DNA of 64,000 nt. Origin: Pseudolabrys sp. GTDB lineage: Bacteria; Pseudomonadota; Alphaproteobacteria; Rhizobiales; Xanthobacteraceae. Under the pieces are notes generated by a model. It searched no databases and was not told where the DNA came from. It saw nothing but the letters and a program-made list of their open reading frames with translations. Made by a program: the position numbers and the translations under genes. Within the stretch, counting starts at the first letter, position 1. Every line of letters begins with the position of its first letter. The stretch spans positions 2,257,749 through 2,321,748 of the forward strand of contig JARYIJ010000001.1 of NCBI GenBank assembly GCA_029980465.1, written 5' to 3'. Positions 26,375 to 35,332 of the stretch are shown here, piece by piece.

Positions 26375-26971
26375 TCAATGATAGCCGAAGCGAATAAAGT
26401 CATCCCGATAAAATGCTCTTACGCGATCTTCAAGCTTTCTGTTCCACTTGAGTTGAAGAGGCTGCGAGTTCGTATTCATATGCTCGAGCATCGGAACAGC
26501 CCGCAAGTTAAGCACTGTCGCTACATGATGTGCCACTGCCTCTAGGCCATCTTCCAGTTTGAAGATGACTGGATCGAAAATTTCAAACTCAACCTGTGGC
26601 CTAATATGGTTGCCGTAAACGAATGGGTTGTTCTCGTAGTTTTCAAATGCGTTTGTGACCCAGCGTTCAAATTCCGGAACCAAGAATGAGGGGCGTGAAT
26701 AGTGCGAAACTCGATATCGATATTCGCTCTCAAGACGAGAAAAGGGATGACGTACGGTCATAAAAATCGATGTGAACTCATTTCGATCTCTGAAGAGGCT
26801 GGCAAGGATGTCTTTATGCAAATGTTGAGCGGCGCAAGGAAACGTTGATGCTTGATCTTCGATCAACGTCAATTGACCAAGCTTACGAAGCATCGATTCA
26901 ATCGATGAGCCGCCAGTTTTGGGGACGTGCAGGTAAAGCAGTTTTCTGTCGCCTGATTGAAGGAGGGGCAT
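26375..26971 (-). CDS. sulfotransferase family 2 protein
   Basis: A 198-residue protein. KLLYLHVPKTGGSSIESML near the N-terminus is the 5'-phosphosulfate-binding loop, and TSIFMTVRHPFSRLESEYRYR is the 3'-phosphate-binding motif of PAPS-dependent sulfotransferases. These enzymes sulfate glycans or lipids. The ATG at 26971 places the loop directly at the N-terminus and has AGGAGGGGCA-type purine sequence only on the opposite strand, so the start is uncertain; a TTG at 26995 is the alternative. Convergent with the GT4 gene, it may sulfate the surface polysaccharide, which is notable because sulfated O-antigens are rare. Confidence 0.8.
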   Translation of the reverse strand: MPLLQSGDRKLLYLHVPKTGGSSIESMLRKLGQLTLIEDQASTFPCAAQHLHKDILASLFRDRNEFTSIFMTVRHPFSRLESEYRYRVSHYSRPSFLVPEFERWVTNAFENYENNPFVYGNHIRPQVEFEIFDPVIFKLEDGLEAVAHHVATVLNLRAVPMLEHMNTNSQPLQLKWNRKLEDRVRAFYRDDFIRFGYH

Positions 26972-27384
26972 GATGCTAGTAAGGGCTAACCTCAAATCAG
27001 TTGAGCTATAACGATAGCATTTCTAGCGTCAGTCATCATCGCCGCCCCACGGGCGTCACTACCGATTGACCAAACCATTGCTGAAATTGCCGCGGCGAGT
27101 TGTCTCATTGGTGGCCTCTAAGAGAATCTCAATTGTGAGCTTGATAAAAGAAAAGACTTGATAAAAGAATCGCGCGAAAATTTCATATCGTGCGCGGTGG
27201 GCTCCGGCATCCAGTTCCGTCCTGCCTCAGGAATCGGTTGTCCTTGGGCTGCCCGTTTTGCGCGATCGTGGCTAATCGGCTGAAGAGCGTTTTTGAACAG
27301 GATGGACTCCATTGATGACGAATGAGATCAACCGGCTAATGGTATTTGCCAAATAAACGTGGCCTTGGACAGACGCTGGGAACC
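26972..27384. other. AT-richer intergenic region with a short direct repeat
   Basis: No convincing gene was found in these 413 bases. A 13-base direct repeat CTTGATAAAAGAA occurs at 27140-27152 and 27157-27169. A 64-codon frame on the minus strand (27118-27312) covers the repeat but shows no family features. The start of the methyltransferase gene may lie as early as 27346. The region probably holds the promoters for the divergent sulfotransferase and methyltransferase genes. Confidence 0.55.
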
Positions 27385-28041
27385 ATGCGCCAAAGCGCTA
27401 TCGACATGAGCTCCGAGCTCTCCGGTGAAGAACTGGCGGGCCTCAGGGCGCTGCTCAAGTTGGCTGGCCTATCGGGGCCGCATCTCGAAATTGGCACCGC
27501 CGCCGGTGGCACGCTCAAGGAGCTGATGTTGTGCTATTCGCCGCCGCGGCCGCGTTTTGTGGTGGTTGATCCATTCAAGTACTTTCCCGACCAGAAGCGC
27601 ATCGTCGAAACCAATTTGCGTTCGGCCGGAATCGACCCGGCCGAGGTGGACTTGCGGGAAGCCTTCAGCGGCGACGCTCTGGCAGCCGCCCACGCGGCTG
27701 GCGAGCGCTACGATTTCATTTTCATCGACGCCAATCACGAGGCTCGGCACGTCATCCGTGACCTGCGCTGGGCGCAGTTGCTATCGCCGGGCCGGTATCT
27801 GTGCCTGCATGACTACCAGCCGAACTTTCCCGGCGTAGTGTGGGCGGTCGATCGCTTTCTCGACCGCAACCGTCATTATCGGCGTTCGGCGCAGCACGGC
27901 GCGCTGGTTGTCATCGAGAAATTGGCCGACAGCGGCGGCGACAAGGTTGGTGCCGCCGATTTTCTGCTTGGCGATTTACTCAGCCAGTCGCATCGGCTGC
28001 GCCGCAGCGTTCGAAAGCGGTTCGGTAGACTCAAGGCTTGA
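27385..28041 (+). CDS. class I SAM-dependent methyltransferase (Methyltransf_24-like)
   Basis: A 218-residue protein with SAM-binding sequence PHLEIGTAAGGTLKELML and RFVVVDPFKYF, and a post-motif FIFIDANHEARHVIRDLRWAQLLSPGRYLCLHDY. This is the Methyltransf_24 pattern found in many polysaccharide loci. The ATG at 27385 is preceded by GGGAACC; a TTG at 27346 would add 13 residues without clear similarity. The last 11 bases overlap, on the opposite strand, the end of another methyltransferase gene. It probably methylates a surface glycan. Confidence 0.8.
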   Translation: MRQSAIDMSSELSGEELAGLRALLKLAGLSGPHLEIGTAAGGTLKELMLCYSPPRPRFVVVDPFKYFPDQKRIVETNLRSAGIDPAEVDLREAFSGDALAAAHAAGERYDFIFIDANHEARHVIRDLRWAQLLSPGRYLCLHDYQPNFPGVVWAVDRFLDRNRHYRRSAQHGALVVIEKLADSGGDKVGAADFLLGDLLSQSHRLRRSVRKRFGRLKA

Positions 28042-28720
28042 CCGCCGACACGACGAGCCGCCGGCCGAACACCGATTGCGGCGAGCCGGCCTGCATCCAA
28101 TAGCGGCGCTCTTCGTCCGTTTTCGCTTTCCTGAGGCGGCTCGCGCAATAGGTCTTAGCAAAAACGCCGAACGGCCGCTCGAATGCGCGCCGCGGCTTCG
28201 GCTCGTCAAGGTCATGCAGCGTCACGCCGGAGAAGCCGGTCAGCGTCAGGTAGAGATAAAGATGCGGGAAGGTCCACGGCATGATGTGCATGTGCGTGCC
28301 CTTGGCGATCTTGCCGGCGAGCGAGGGGAAACCCGGAAAGAAGCCACGTGTGAGATATTGCAGCCGTGCGGCAGGGTGCCAGGTGTTCGGCGTGGTGACG
28401 ATAATGGTGCCGCCCGGATTGAGCCGCTCTGCGGCCGTGCGCAGGAACAGCTCGGGATTGCCGACGTGCTCGATGCCCTCGCAGGTGACGAGTGCGTCAT
28501 AGGTCGGCAGGTTCGCGGGAAAGCCGCTGTCGAGATCGGCGTCGCGAAAGTCGCGGTAGCCGTCCGGACGCGCGTCATAAAGGTCGATGCCGTCGATCGC
28601 GGCGCTGGCCGGCGCCACGCGGCGCAGCCAGCCATTGCCGCTCGGCGCGTCGAGAATTGTCGCTGGCTTGCATTCGGCAAGGATCGCCGCCACAGCCGGC
28701 ATGTATTCCTTGGTTGTCAT
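28031..28720 (-). CDS. class I SAM-dependent methyltransferase
   Basis: A 229-residue methyltransferase. The SAM motif is reduced to ATILDAPSGNGWLRRVA (about residues 19-36), followed by GIDLYDARPDGYRDFRDAD and DALVTCEGIEHVGNPELFLRTAAERLNPGGTIIV. The start at 28720 is chosen because the preceding 44 codons of the frame are Arg-rich with no family similarity. Its 3' end overlaps the convergent methyltransferase gene by 11 bases. Context suggests another glycan-modifying enzyme. The substrate cannot be inferred. Confidence 0.82.
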   Translation of the reverse strand: MTTKEYMPAVAAILAECKPATILDAPSGNGWLRRVAPASAAIDGIDLYDARPDGYRDFRDADLDSGFPANLPTYDALVTCEGIEHVGNPELFLRTAAERLNPGGTIIVTTPNTWHPAARLQYLTRGFFPGFPSLAGKIAKGTHMHIMPWTFPHLYLYLTLTGFSGVTLHDLDEPKPRRAFERPFGVFAKTYCASRLRKAKTDEERRYWMQAGSPQSVFGRRLVVSAVKP

Positions 28721-28848
28721 GCGCTTGCCGCGCTCCCCTCGCGCATGTGCGATTCGCACGACCTCCCTGCGATGTCCAGAGGGGCGCCTTGTACCGCCGC
28801 CCGTGTTCCGGGGATGTCTGTCGTTCAGATTTGGACGGCGGCAACCGG

Positions 28849-29631
28849 TCAATCAATAATGTGGTAGCCGCCGTCGACGTACAACGTTTCGCCGGTGATG
28901 AGGCGGGCGGCGTCGTGGGCGAGAAAAGCCGTCGCCAGACCGACATCATCGATACTCACGAGACTGCGGGCCGGTGCCTTGCCTTTTGCCTTCTCCAGCA
29001 AGGCGTCGAACTCGGGAATGCCGGATGCGGCGCGCGTTGCCAAAGGGCCGGGCGAGATCGCGTGCACACGAATCCCTTTCGGGCCGAGTTCCGCGGCGAG
29101 GTAGCGGACGGCGCACTCAAGGGCCGCTTTTGCGACGCCCATAATGTTGTAATTTTTCACCACCATCTGGCTGCCATAATAACTCATGGTGAAAAGCGTA
29201 CCGCCTTTCTTCATCAACGGTTCCGCCAGATGCGCCATGCGGATGAATGTCCAGCACGATACATCCATCGTGCTGAGAAATCCGTCGCGTGTCACATCGA
29301 CAACGCGGCCTTGCAGTGCATCCTTTGGCGAAAACGCGATCGAGTGGACGACGAAATCGAGCGAACCCCAGTCTTTCTTGATCCGTTCGAACACTACTTC
29401 CATTTGCCCCGGAACATTGACGTCCAGCGGCATGACGATCGGCGCTTCGATCTTTTGAGCGAGTGGCTCGACGTATTTTTTTGCCTTGTCGTTCAAATAG
29501 GTGACTGCCAACTTAGCGCCGAGGGCGCGAAAGGCTTTGGCGCAGCCCCACGCGATCGATTGGTCGTTGGCCACTCCGACAACGAGGCCTCGTTTGCCTT
29601 CAAGCAGCTTCGCCTTCACGTTCGGGATCAT
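28849..29631 (-). CDS. fabI: enoyl-[acyl-carrier-protein] reductase (NADH)
   Basis: A 260-residue FabI-type SDR. The cofactor region GLVVGVANDQSIAWGCAKAF is diagnostic of FabI, and the active site is Tyr151, Tyr161 and Lys168 (Tyr-x6-Lys in YNIMGVAK). It reduces the enoyl-ACP double bond, the last step in each cycle of type II fatty-acid synthesis. It lies divergent to, and 256 bases from, an operon of an unknown protein, a PhaC-like protein, a phosphotransacylase and an acyl kinase. A second housekeeping fabI elsewhere in the genome is likely, so this copy may have a specialised role. Confidence 0.93.
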   Translation of the reverse strand: MIPNVKAKLLEGKRGLVVGVANDQSIAWGCAKAFRALGAKLAVTYLNDKAKKYVEPLAQKIEAPIVMPLDVNVPGQMEVVFERIKKDWGSLDFVVHSIAFSPKDALQGRVVDVTRDGFLSTMDVSCWTFIRMAHLAEPLMKKGGTLFTMSYYGSQMVVKNYNIMGVAKAALECAVRYLAAELGPKGIRVHAISPGPLATRAASGIPEFDALLEKAKGKAPARSLVSIDDVGLATAFLAHDAARLITGETLYVDGGYHIID

Positions 29632-29827
29632 AGATAAGTCCCTTGTATAAAGTATTTCCGGTCGCGACGAAGTTCAGTACGTGCTGGCCCAGAAACAGCA
29701 TGAGCATCCGGCCCGCACGCAGCTATTGGACGAAAGGGCAGCTTTGCAACCGCGAGATTTGGACATAATTGTCAACGATACATAATTGCCGGCGATACCC
29801 TGACCTTGGTTGATTTGCATCAAAGGC

Positions 29828-29869
29828 CAAGTGTCGCTGGGCGTTAGACAAGTGTCGCTCGGCGTTAGA
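29828..29869. repeat. two tandem 21-base repeats upstream of a small gene
   Basis: Two adjacent 21-base copies (29828-29848 and 29849-29869), differing at one base, each run from CAAGTGTCGCT to GGCGTTAGA. A partial third copy (AATGTCGC) follows. They lie 19 bases before the ATG of the small gene at 29888, in the space between fabI and the DUF3141 operon. They could be tandem operator sites or a simple duplication. Confidence 0.7.
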
Positions 29870-29887
29870 AATGTCGCGGGGATAATT

Positions 29888-30340
29888 ATGGCCGTCGATC
29901 CAGGTAGTCTCCTTCCGACCGCGGACGCGGTCATGGAAAAGCTTGCGCTCGCCCAAGCAGAGGAAGCGACAAAACTCGCGCAGGCACGCGAAGCCGCGGA
30001 AGCAGAGCGGCGTGGTCTGATCGAACAGCTTTCAAAGCCCTCCGGTGTATCGGACGAGGAGGCTATTCGGCGCGCGATAAAAATAATCGAGCGCGCCGTG
30101 AGCAACGGCAAGAACGAGGTTCAGGTCTATCGCTTCTCAAACAAGCTCACCACCGACGGTGGCCGCGCAATCAATCAGCAGGAGACTGGCTGGGAGAACA
30201 CGCTGACCGGCGTGCCGAAAGAGATCTATCAGTTGTGGGCGAAATACTTTCGTTCGCGCGGCTACAAGCTCAGGGCCGAGATCGTTGATTTCCCCGGAGG
30301 CAAGCCGGGCGACATAGGGCTGACATTGAAATGGGGCTAG
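29888..30340 (+). CDS. small hypothetical protein of the DUF3141 operon
   Basis: I do not recognise this 150-residue soluble protein. Residues 15-55 are Ala/Glu/Lys-rich and predicted to form a coiled coil (VMEKLALAQAEEATKLAQAREAAEAER is partly heptad-like). The C-terminal half is mixed alpha/beta with YRFSNKLTTDGG and ELVAKYFRSRG-like helices. It has no signal peptide or membrane segment. The ATG at 29888 follows a GGGAT ribosome-like site and excludes the tandem repeats from the coding part. It precedes the PhaC-like gene by 28 bases and is likely cotranscribed with it. A scaffold or regulatory role is possible but is only a guess. Confidence 0.65.
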   Translation: MAVDPGSLLPTADAVMEKLALAQAEEATKLAQAREAAEAERRGLIEQLSKPSGVSDEEAIRRAIKIIERAVSNGKNEVQVYRFSNKLTTDGGRAINQQETGWENTLTGVPKEIYQLWAKYFRSRGYKLRAEIVDFPGGKPGDIGLTLKWG

Positions 30341-30368
30341 GTGCGAATACCCACCGACGGAGCTTTCG

Positions 30369-32600
30369 ATGAGCAATGAAGCCAGTGACGCAACGGGCAC
30401 CAAAATATCAAATCCGTTTGAGATGCTCCGTGCTCCCTTCGATTATTGGGTGGATGCTGCCCAGCGCAGCATCCTGTTCTGGGATGTCATGCGTCAGCGC
30501 GGCAACCAGTATCGCGACCATCTCAGCGAAACGGCGCCGCATGTTCTGGACTTCGCCGCCGAGCTTGTCATCGACGGCCGGACGCTGCAGCGTCCGGTAA
30601 ATTATGCGTTGGTCAGAATCGTCCCGCCCGACGGCACTAAGATCGACTCACAAAAGCGACCGTTCGTTATCGTCGACCCGCGCGCAGGACATGGCCCGGG
30701 CATCGGCGGATTCAAGGCCGACAGCGAAATCGGCGTCGCCTTCAAAGCCGGACACCCCTGCTATTTTATTGGCTTTTTGCCGGACCCGGTGCCGGGACAG
30801 ACCATTGATGACATTGCCCGAGCCGAGGCGGCGTTCCTCGAAAAGGTCATTGCTCTTCACCCAGAGGCGGACGGCAAGCCATGCGTGATCGGAAACTGTC
30901 AGGCCGGCTGGGCCGTGATGATGCTGGCCGCAATTCGTCCTGAGCTGTTCGGGCCGATCATCGTAGCCGGTTCGCCTCTCGCGTATTGGGCCGGGGTGCA
31001 CGAAAAATACCCTATGCGCTACACGGGCGGGTTGCTCGGCGGCAGCTGGCTGACGGCGTTCGCAAGCGATCTCGGCAACGGCAAATTTGACGGCGCTTGG
31101 CTGGTTCAGAATTTCGAGAATCAGAATCCGGCCAACACCTACTGGACCAAGCAGTACAATCTCTATTCGAAGATCGATACGGAATCCCCGCGCTATCTCG
31201 ATTTCGAACGATGGTGGGGCGGTCACGTCAACCTGAACGCGGCTGAAATACAGTTCATCGTCGACGAGCTTTTCATCGGAAATAATTTGGCGGCCGGCCG
31301 CATCCAGACTTCGGACGGCGTTGCGGTCGACCTCCGCAACATCCGTTCGCCGATCGTTGTGTTCTGCTCGCACGGCGACAACATCACGCCGCCACAGCAA
31401 GCGCTCGGCTGGATTCTCGATCTCTATGATGACGTTGACGATATTCGCGCATGTGGTCAGACCATCGTCTACACCATCCATGAAACGATCGGACATCTCG
31501 GGATATTCGTTTCAGGTGGTGTCGCCAAGAAAGAGCACGGCGAATTCTCGAGCAATATCGACATGATCGATACGCTGCCGCCTGGCCTGTATGAGGCGAA
31601 GTTCGGGGCGAAAGACAGCGAAGCCGCCAATCCAGACCTTGCGCAAGGAAACTGGGTTATGCATTGCGAGGCACGGACGCTGGACGATATCCGCGCGCTT
31701 GGCGGCAATGACGCCGCCGATGAGCGGCGCTTCGCGACGGTCGCGCGCGTATCCGAGATCAACCTGTCATTGTACCGGACGTTTGCGCAGCCCTTTGTTC
31801 GTGCGCTGGCCAGCGGGCCGGTAGCCGAAATGATGCAGCGTCTGCATCCGCTGCGCTTGCAATACGAGATGTTCTCCAATGCCAACCCCATGATGGCGCC
31901 TGTGGCCGCGTGGGCCGACCAGGTCCGCAACAATCGCCGGCCTGCCGGAGCAGACAATCCGTTTTTGGCAGCGCAAGAGCGTGTGTCGAATCAGATTGTG
32001 CGAGCACTGGATGGATGGCGGCAGACGGTCGAGAAGGTATCGGAGCAGATATTCACGACCGTGTATGGACTACCGGCTCTGCAGGCCGCGGTCGGTATCG
32101 ATCCCGCTGGCACGCGTCCGCTGCGTAAGGCGGTCAAGAGTCCGATGCATGAAGAGCTTCTGCGGACCCGCATCGCGGCGCTCAAGGCCCACATGAAGAC
32201 CGGAGGCCTCCGCGAAGCGATCATCCGATCCATCATCTACGTTGGCATTGGGCGCGGTATCATCGATGAACGCGGCTTCGAGCTTGCCCGCAGAATCCGC
32301 GAGTCTCAGGGCGAACTGACTCTCGACGAATTCAAGAAGGTGGTGCGCGAGCAGTTCTTCATGCTGCTGATCGATGAGCAGGCCGCACTCTCTGCAATTC
32401 CTTCACTGATCCCGCCCGACGCCGATCGAAAGCAGGCGCTGGGTCTGATCAGACATGTTTTGGGCGCCCGTGGAGAACTGTCTGCCGATGATCGCAGGCG
32501 GCTTGCTCAGATCGATCGCCTGTTCGGCGAGAAAGAAGATAACGAAGGCGAAGCAGTTGTTCGTTCGGCCCGCAGCGGCGTGCGTGCGAAAGCGTCCTAG
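30369..32600 (+). CDS. DUF3141 protein, PhaC-like alpha/beta hydrolase
   Basis: A 743-residue protein of the DUF3141 group. The core is an alpha/beta hydrolase related to polyhydroxyalkanoate synthase. The nucleophile elbow IGNCQAGW has Cys177, SHGDNITPP has Asp337, and ETIGHLG has His376, giving the Cys-Asp-His triad order of PhaC. A C-terminal half of about 350 residues is helical and specific to this family. No signal peptide or membrane segment is seen. It is followed by a phosphotransacylase and an acyl kinase, and preceded by fabI on the other strand. PHA synthesis itself has not been shown for this family; an acyl-transfer role is inferred. Confidence 0.85.
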   Translation: MSNEASDATGTKISNPFEMLRAPFDYWVDAAQRSILFWDVMRQRGNQYRDHLSETAPHVLDFAAELVIDGRTLQRPVNYALVRIVPPDGTKIDSQKRPFVIVDPRAGHGPGIGGFKADSEIGVAFKAGHPCYFIGFLPDPVPGQTIDDIARAEAAFLEKVIALHPEADGKPCVIGNCQAGWAVMMLAAIRPELFGPIIVAGSPLAYWAGVHEKYPMRYTGGLLGGSWLTAFASDLGNGKFDGAWLVQNFENQNPANTYWTKQYNLYSKIDTESPRYLDFERWWGGHVNLNAAEIQFIVDELFIGNNLAAGRIQTSDGVAVDLRNIRSPIVVFCSHGDNITPPQQALGWILDLYDDVDDIRACGQTIVYTIHETIGHLGIFVSGGVAKKEHGEFSSNIDMIDTLPPGLYEAKFGAKDSEAANPDLAQGNWVMHCEARTLDDIRALGGNDAADERRFATVARVSEINLSLYRTFAQPFVRALASGPVAEMMQRLHPLRLQYEMFSNANPMMAPVAAWADQVRNNRRPAGADNPFLAAQERVSNQIVRALDGWRQTVEKVSEQIFTTVYGLPALQAAVGIDPAGTRPLRKAVKSPMHEELLRTRIAALKAHMKTGGLREAIIRSIIYVGIGRGIIDERGFELARRIRESQGELTLDEFKKVVREQFFMLLIDEQAALSAIPSLIPPDADRKQALGLIRHVLGARGELSADDRRRLAQIDRLFGEKEDNEGEAVVRSARSGVRAKAS

Positions 32601-32629
32601 CTGCAGCCTGTCAGCATCTGGAGAGCTGA

Positions 32630-33619
32630 ATGTTGAGCGAGCAAGGCGACAAGGGAGTCGTTGCGGCTGTCGGGCCGTTCGGGAGTTCCGAATCCAAGTA
32701 TGATCACCTGATTGCGAGGGCCAAGCGGGAAGCGCCGGTGACGACAGTCGTTGTTCACCCCTGCGACGAGACTTCCCTGCGTGGGCCCCTCGAAGCGGCG
32801 GAAGCCGGCATTATTCAGCCCATTCTGGTGGGGCCGGCTGCACGGATCGCCGGCGTTGCCCGCAACTACGGCCTCGATATCGGGGGCTTCGAAATCGTCG
32901 ATACGCCGCACAGCGAGGCCTCGGCCGCAACCGGTGTCCGGCTTATCCACGAAGGCAGAGGCCAAGTGCTGATGAAAGGCAGTCTGCATACCGACGAGCT
33001 CATGCGCGAGGTGACGTCATCAAAGACCGGACTGCGCACTGACCGCCGTATCAGCCATGTCTTCATCATGGATGTGCCGACTTATCCCGAGACATTGTTT
33101 CTGACCGATGCTGCGATCAACATCGTCCCGGATCTCGACGACAAGCGTGACATCGTTCAGAACGCAATCGACCTGTGGACGCAAGTTGGGCTCGGCACGC
33201 CGAAAGTCGCAATCCTGTCCGCCGTCGAGACAGTTACCTCGAAGATTCCGTCGACGATCGACGCGGCGGCGCTTTGCAAGATGGCTGATCGTGGACAAAT
33301 CATCGGCGGCATCCTCGACGGCCCGCTTGCCTTCGACAATGCGATAAGCCCGGAAGCCGCCAGGATCAAAGGCATCCAGTCAGCGGTTGCCGGTCATGCG
33401 CAGATCCTGGTCGTTCCCAACCTCGAGGCCGGCAACATGCTGGCCAAGAACTTGACTCTGCTCGCCAAGGCGGATTCCGCCGGCTTGGTCCTGGGTGCGC
33501 GCGTGCCCGTTGTACTCACCTCGCGTGCCGACTCTGTGCGCTCAAGAATGGCATCGTGTGCAGTAGCGGTGCTTTACGTTCATGCGAGGGTCGCCAACAA
33601 AAAAATATCCGCGGCTTAG
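32630..33619 (+). CDS. phosphate acetyl/butyryltransferase family protein
   Basis: A 329-residue protein of the phosphotransacetylase/phosphotransbutyrylase family. It carries [30 protein letters not shown] at the N-terminus and [24 protein letters not shown] sequence near the C-terminus ([21 protein letters not shown]). These enzymes exchange CoA and phosphate on short acyl groups (acyl-CoA to acyl phosphate). The length fits the single-domain enzyme without the N-terminal MaoC-like domain of some homologues. It is followed four bases later by an acyl kinase gene, giving a complete acyl-CoA to carboxylate plus ATP route. The acyl chain preference is not clear from the sequence. Confidence 0.88.
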   Translation: MLSEQGDKGVVAAVGPFGSSESKYDHLIARAKREAPVTTVVVHPCDETSLRGPLEAAEAGIIQPILVGPAARIAGVARNYGLDIGGFEIVDTPHSEASAATGVRLIHEGRGQVLMKGSLHTDELMREVTSSKTGLRTDRRISHVFIMDVPTYPETLFLTDAAINIVPDLDDKRDIVQNAIDLWTQVGLGTPKVAILSAVETVTSKIPSTIDAAALCKMADRGQIIGGILDGPLAFDNAISPEAARIKGIQSAVAGHAQILVVPNLEAGNMLAKNLTLLAKADSAGLVLGARVPVVLTSRADSVRSRMASCAVAVLYVHARVANKKISAA

Positions 33620-33623
33620 AGCG

Positions 33624-34832
33624 ATGGATCGGATTCTTGTCGTCAATGCCGGCTCGTCGAGCGTCAAGTTTCAAGTGTTTGCGCTGGACTCGCGCGGGGA
33701 GCCGGTCCGGCAGATAAAAGGCCAGTTCGACGGCATCGGAGTGCACCCGCAGCTGCGAGTCAAAGACGCAAGCGGGCAGGTGCTGATCGAGCGCAACTAT
33801 GCCGCGGACCAGATCGGAGACGTTGGTGCCGCCCTGGTGACGGCAGGAGCATGGCTTCGGGAAACCCAAAACATAACTCCGATTGCAGTCGGCCATCGCG
33901 TTGTGCACGGCGGGCCGAAGTATTCGGCGCCGGTACTGATAAACAGCCACGTTATCGACGATCTTGACGATTACGCGCCGTTGGCGCCGCTGCACCAGCC
34001 GAATAACCTCGCTCCAATCCGCGCGATCAAGGCGCAGATGCCGGACCTTCCTCAAGTCGCGTGTTTCGACACGGCCTTTCACCGGAATCACGGCGCGCTT
34101 GCCGATCACTATGCGATTCCCGAGAAGTATTACGACGAGGGCGTTCGCCGGTACGGATTCCACGGCCTTTCCTATGAATACATTGCAACCCAGCTGCCGG
34201 TTGTCGCGCCAGCCGTCGCATCGAAACGCGTGATTGTCGCCCATCTCGGCAGCGGCGCGTCGATGTGCGCGATGAAAAACGGTCGCAGCGTCGAAAGCAC
34301 GATGGGCTTCACGGCACTCGATGGCCTGCCGATGGGGACGCGACCGGGCCAACTTGACCCAGGCATTGTGCTCTACCTGATCGAGCAAAAAGGGATGACC
34401 GTGGCGCAGGTGCAAAAACTGCTCTACGGAGATTGCGGCCTGAAAGGCCTGTCTGGCATCAGCAACGACGTGCGCGAACTGCAATCCAGCAGCGACTCGC
34501 GAGCCCAATTCGCACTCGACTATTTCGTCTATCGGATCGGGCTCAACGCCGGGTTGCTCGCGGCCGCGCTTGGTGGGCTGGATGCCTTCGTGTTTACGGC
34601 AGGCATAGGCGAGAACTCGCCGATAATGCGGGCACGGATCGCGGCGACCTTGCAGTGGCTCGGCGGCGCGATCGATGCCAAGGCGAACGAAGGCGGCGCG
34701 AGCGACATTGCCTCGGGTCAGAGCCGGATCGGCATTTACGTGATACCGACCGACGAGGAACTCATGATCGCGCGCCACACCGCGACGATCCTGAAACCTC
34801 TTCAGAAGTCTCCTCGCGTCGCCGCCGGTTGA
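33624..34832 (+). CDS. ackA: acetate/propionate family kinase
   Basis: A 402-residue acyl kinase, the usual acetate kinase size. The N-terminus [16 protein letters not shown] is the first phosphate-binding motif, with [26 protein letters not shown] and [10 protein letters not shown] further along, and [16 protein letters not shown] near the C-terminus. The start at 33624 is chosen because the longer frame from 33582 reaches into the upstream gene. It converts acyl phosphate and ADP to carboxylate and ATP or the reverse. Placement after the phosphotransacylase gene suggests it acts on the same acyl group, which could be propionyl or butyryl instead of acetyl. Confidence 0.9.
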   Translation: MDRILVVNAGSSSVKFQVFALDSRGEPVRQIKGQFDGIGVHPQLRVKDASGQVLIERNYAADQIGDVGAALVTAGAWLRETQNITPIAVGHRVVHGGPKYSAPVLINSHVIDDLDDYAPLAPLHQPNNLAPIRAIKAQMPDLPQVACFDTAFHRNHGALADHYAIPEKYYDEGVRRYGFHGLSYEYIATQLPVVAPAVASKRVIVAHLGSGASMCAMKNGRSVESTMGFTALDGLPMGTRPGQLDPGIVLYLIEQKGMTVAQVQKLLYGDCGLKGLSGISNDVRELQSSSDSRAQFALDYFVYRIGLNAGLLAAALGGLDAFVFTAGIGENSPIMRARIAATLQWLGGAIDAKANEGGASDIASGQSRIGIYVIPTDEELMIARHTATILKPLQKSPRVAAG

Positions 34833-35074
34833 TGGAAGCGATCCAGCGATGCAATGACGCTCATTCCGGACGGTACATCGGCGCGTCCCGTCGATCTCAT
34901 GGTCAATGAACTGGCGCTGGTGCTCGATCACGTTCCCGAAAGGACAATCTGAGCGGGCCGGATAGCAAGGCATCGCAGGTGCATTGCGTCCATGGCCTTC
35001 ATTCCCGGCAGCACCCGGTCATAGTCGAGCGGCCTATACGACTGCGGGCGAATAAGGATAATAAGGGTCGGGAT

Positions 35075-35151
35075 GCGCCCGTAGCTCAGCTGGATAGAGC
35101 ATCAGACTTCGAATCTGAGGGTCGGGAGTTCGAATCTCTCCGGGCGCGCCA
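35075..35151 (+). tRNA. tRNA-Arg (anticodon TCG)
   Basis: A 77-base cloverleaf with acceptor strands GCGCCCG and CGGGCGC, D-arm GCTC/GAGC, anticodon stem TCAGA/TCTGA with loop CTTCGAA (anticodon TCG, reading CGA), T-loop TTCGAAT and encoded CCA. It is nearly identical to the tRNA-Arg at 2532-2608 apart from the anticodon arm and a few bases. Confidence 0.95.
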
Positions 35152-35332
35152 GTCACGGGCCGTGGCGCTGACGCCGCCATGGTCGGGTCCCGGGAATCAC
35201 CTGCTCTTTTGTCGGAGACCGGAAACCAATTCCCCGTTTATGAGTTCCGCATTCGGGGGCGATCATTCAGCCCGAGGCGGGGACGGGATGCGTGTTCTCG
35301 TCGGGGCTTGGCGTTGGCGAAGGCCCGGATGA

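Noticed and set aside
27118..27312. 64-codon frame on the minus strand
   Set aside because: No family features, and it contains the short direct repeat; coding is not supported.
34853..34951. A 32-codon frame after the acyl kinase, before tRNA-Arg(TCG)
   Set aside because: It is too short, has no ribosome site or homologue I can name, and may be a remnant of another gene.
33516..34973. A 485-codon minus-strand frame opposite the acyl kinase
   Set aside because: It mirrors the kinase codons and contains no recognisable motif.
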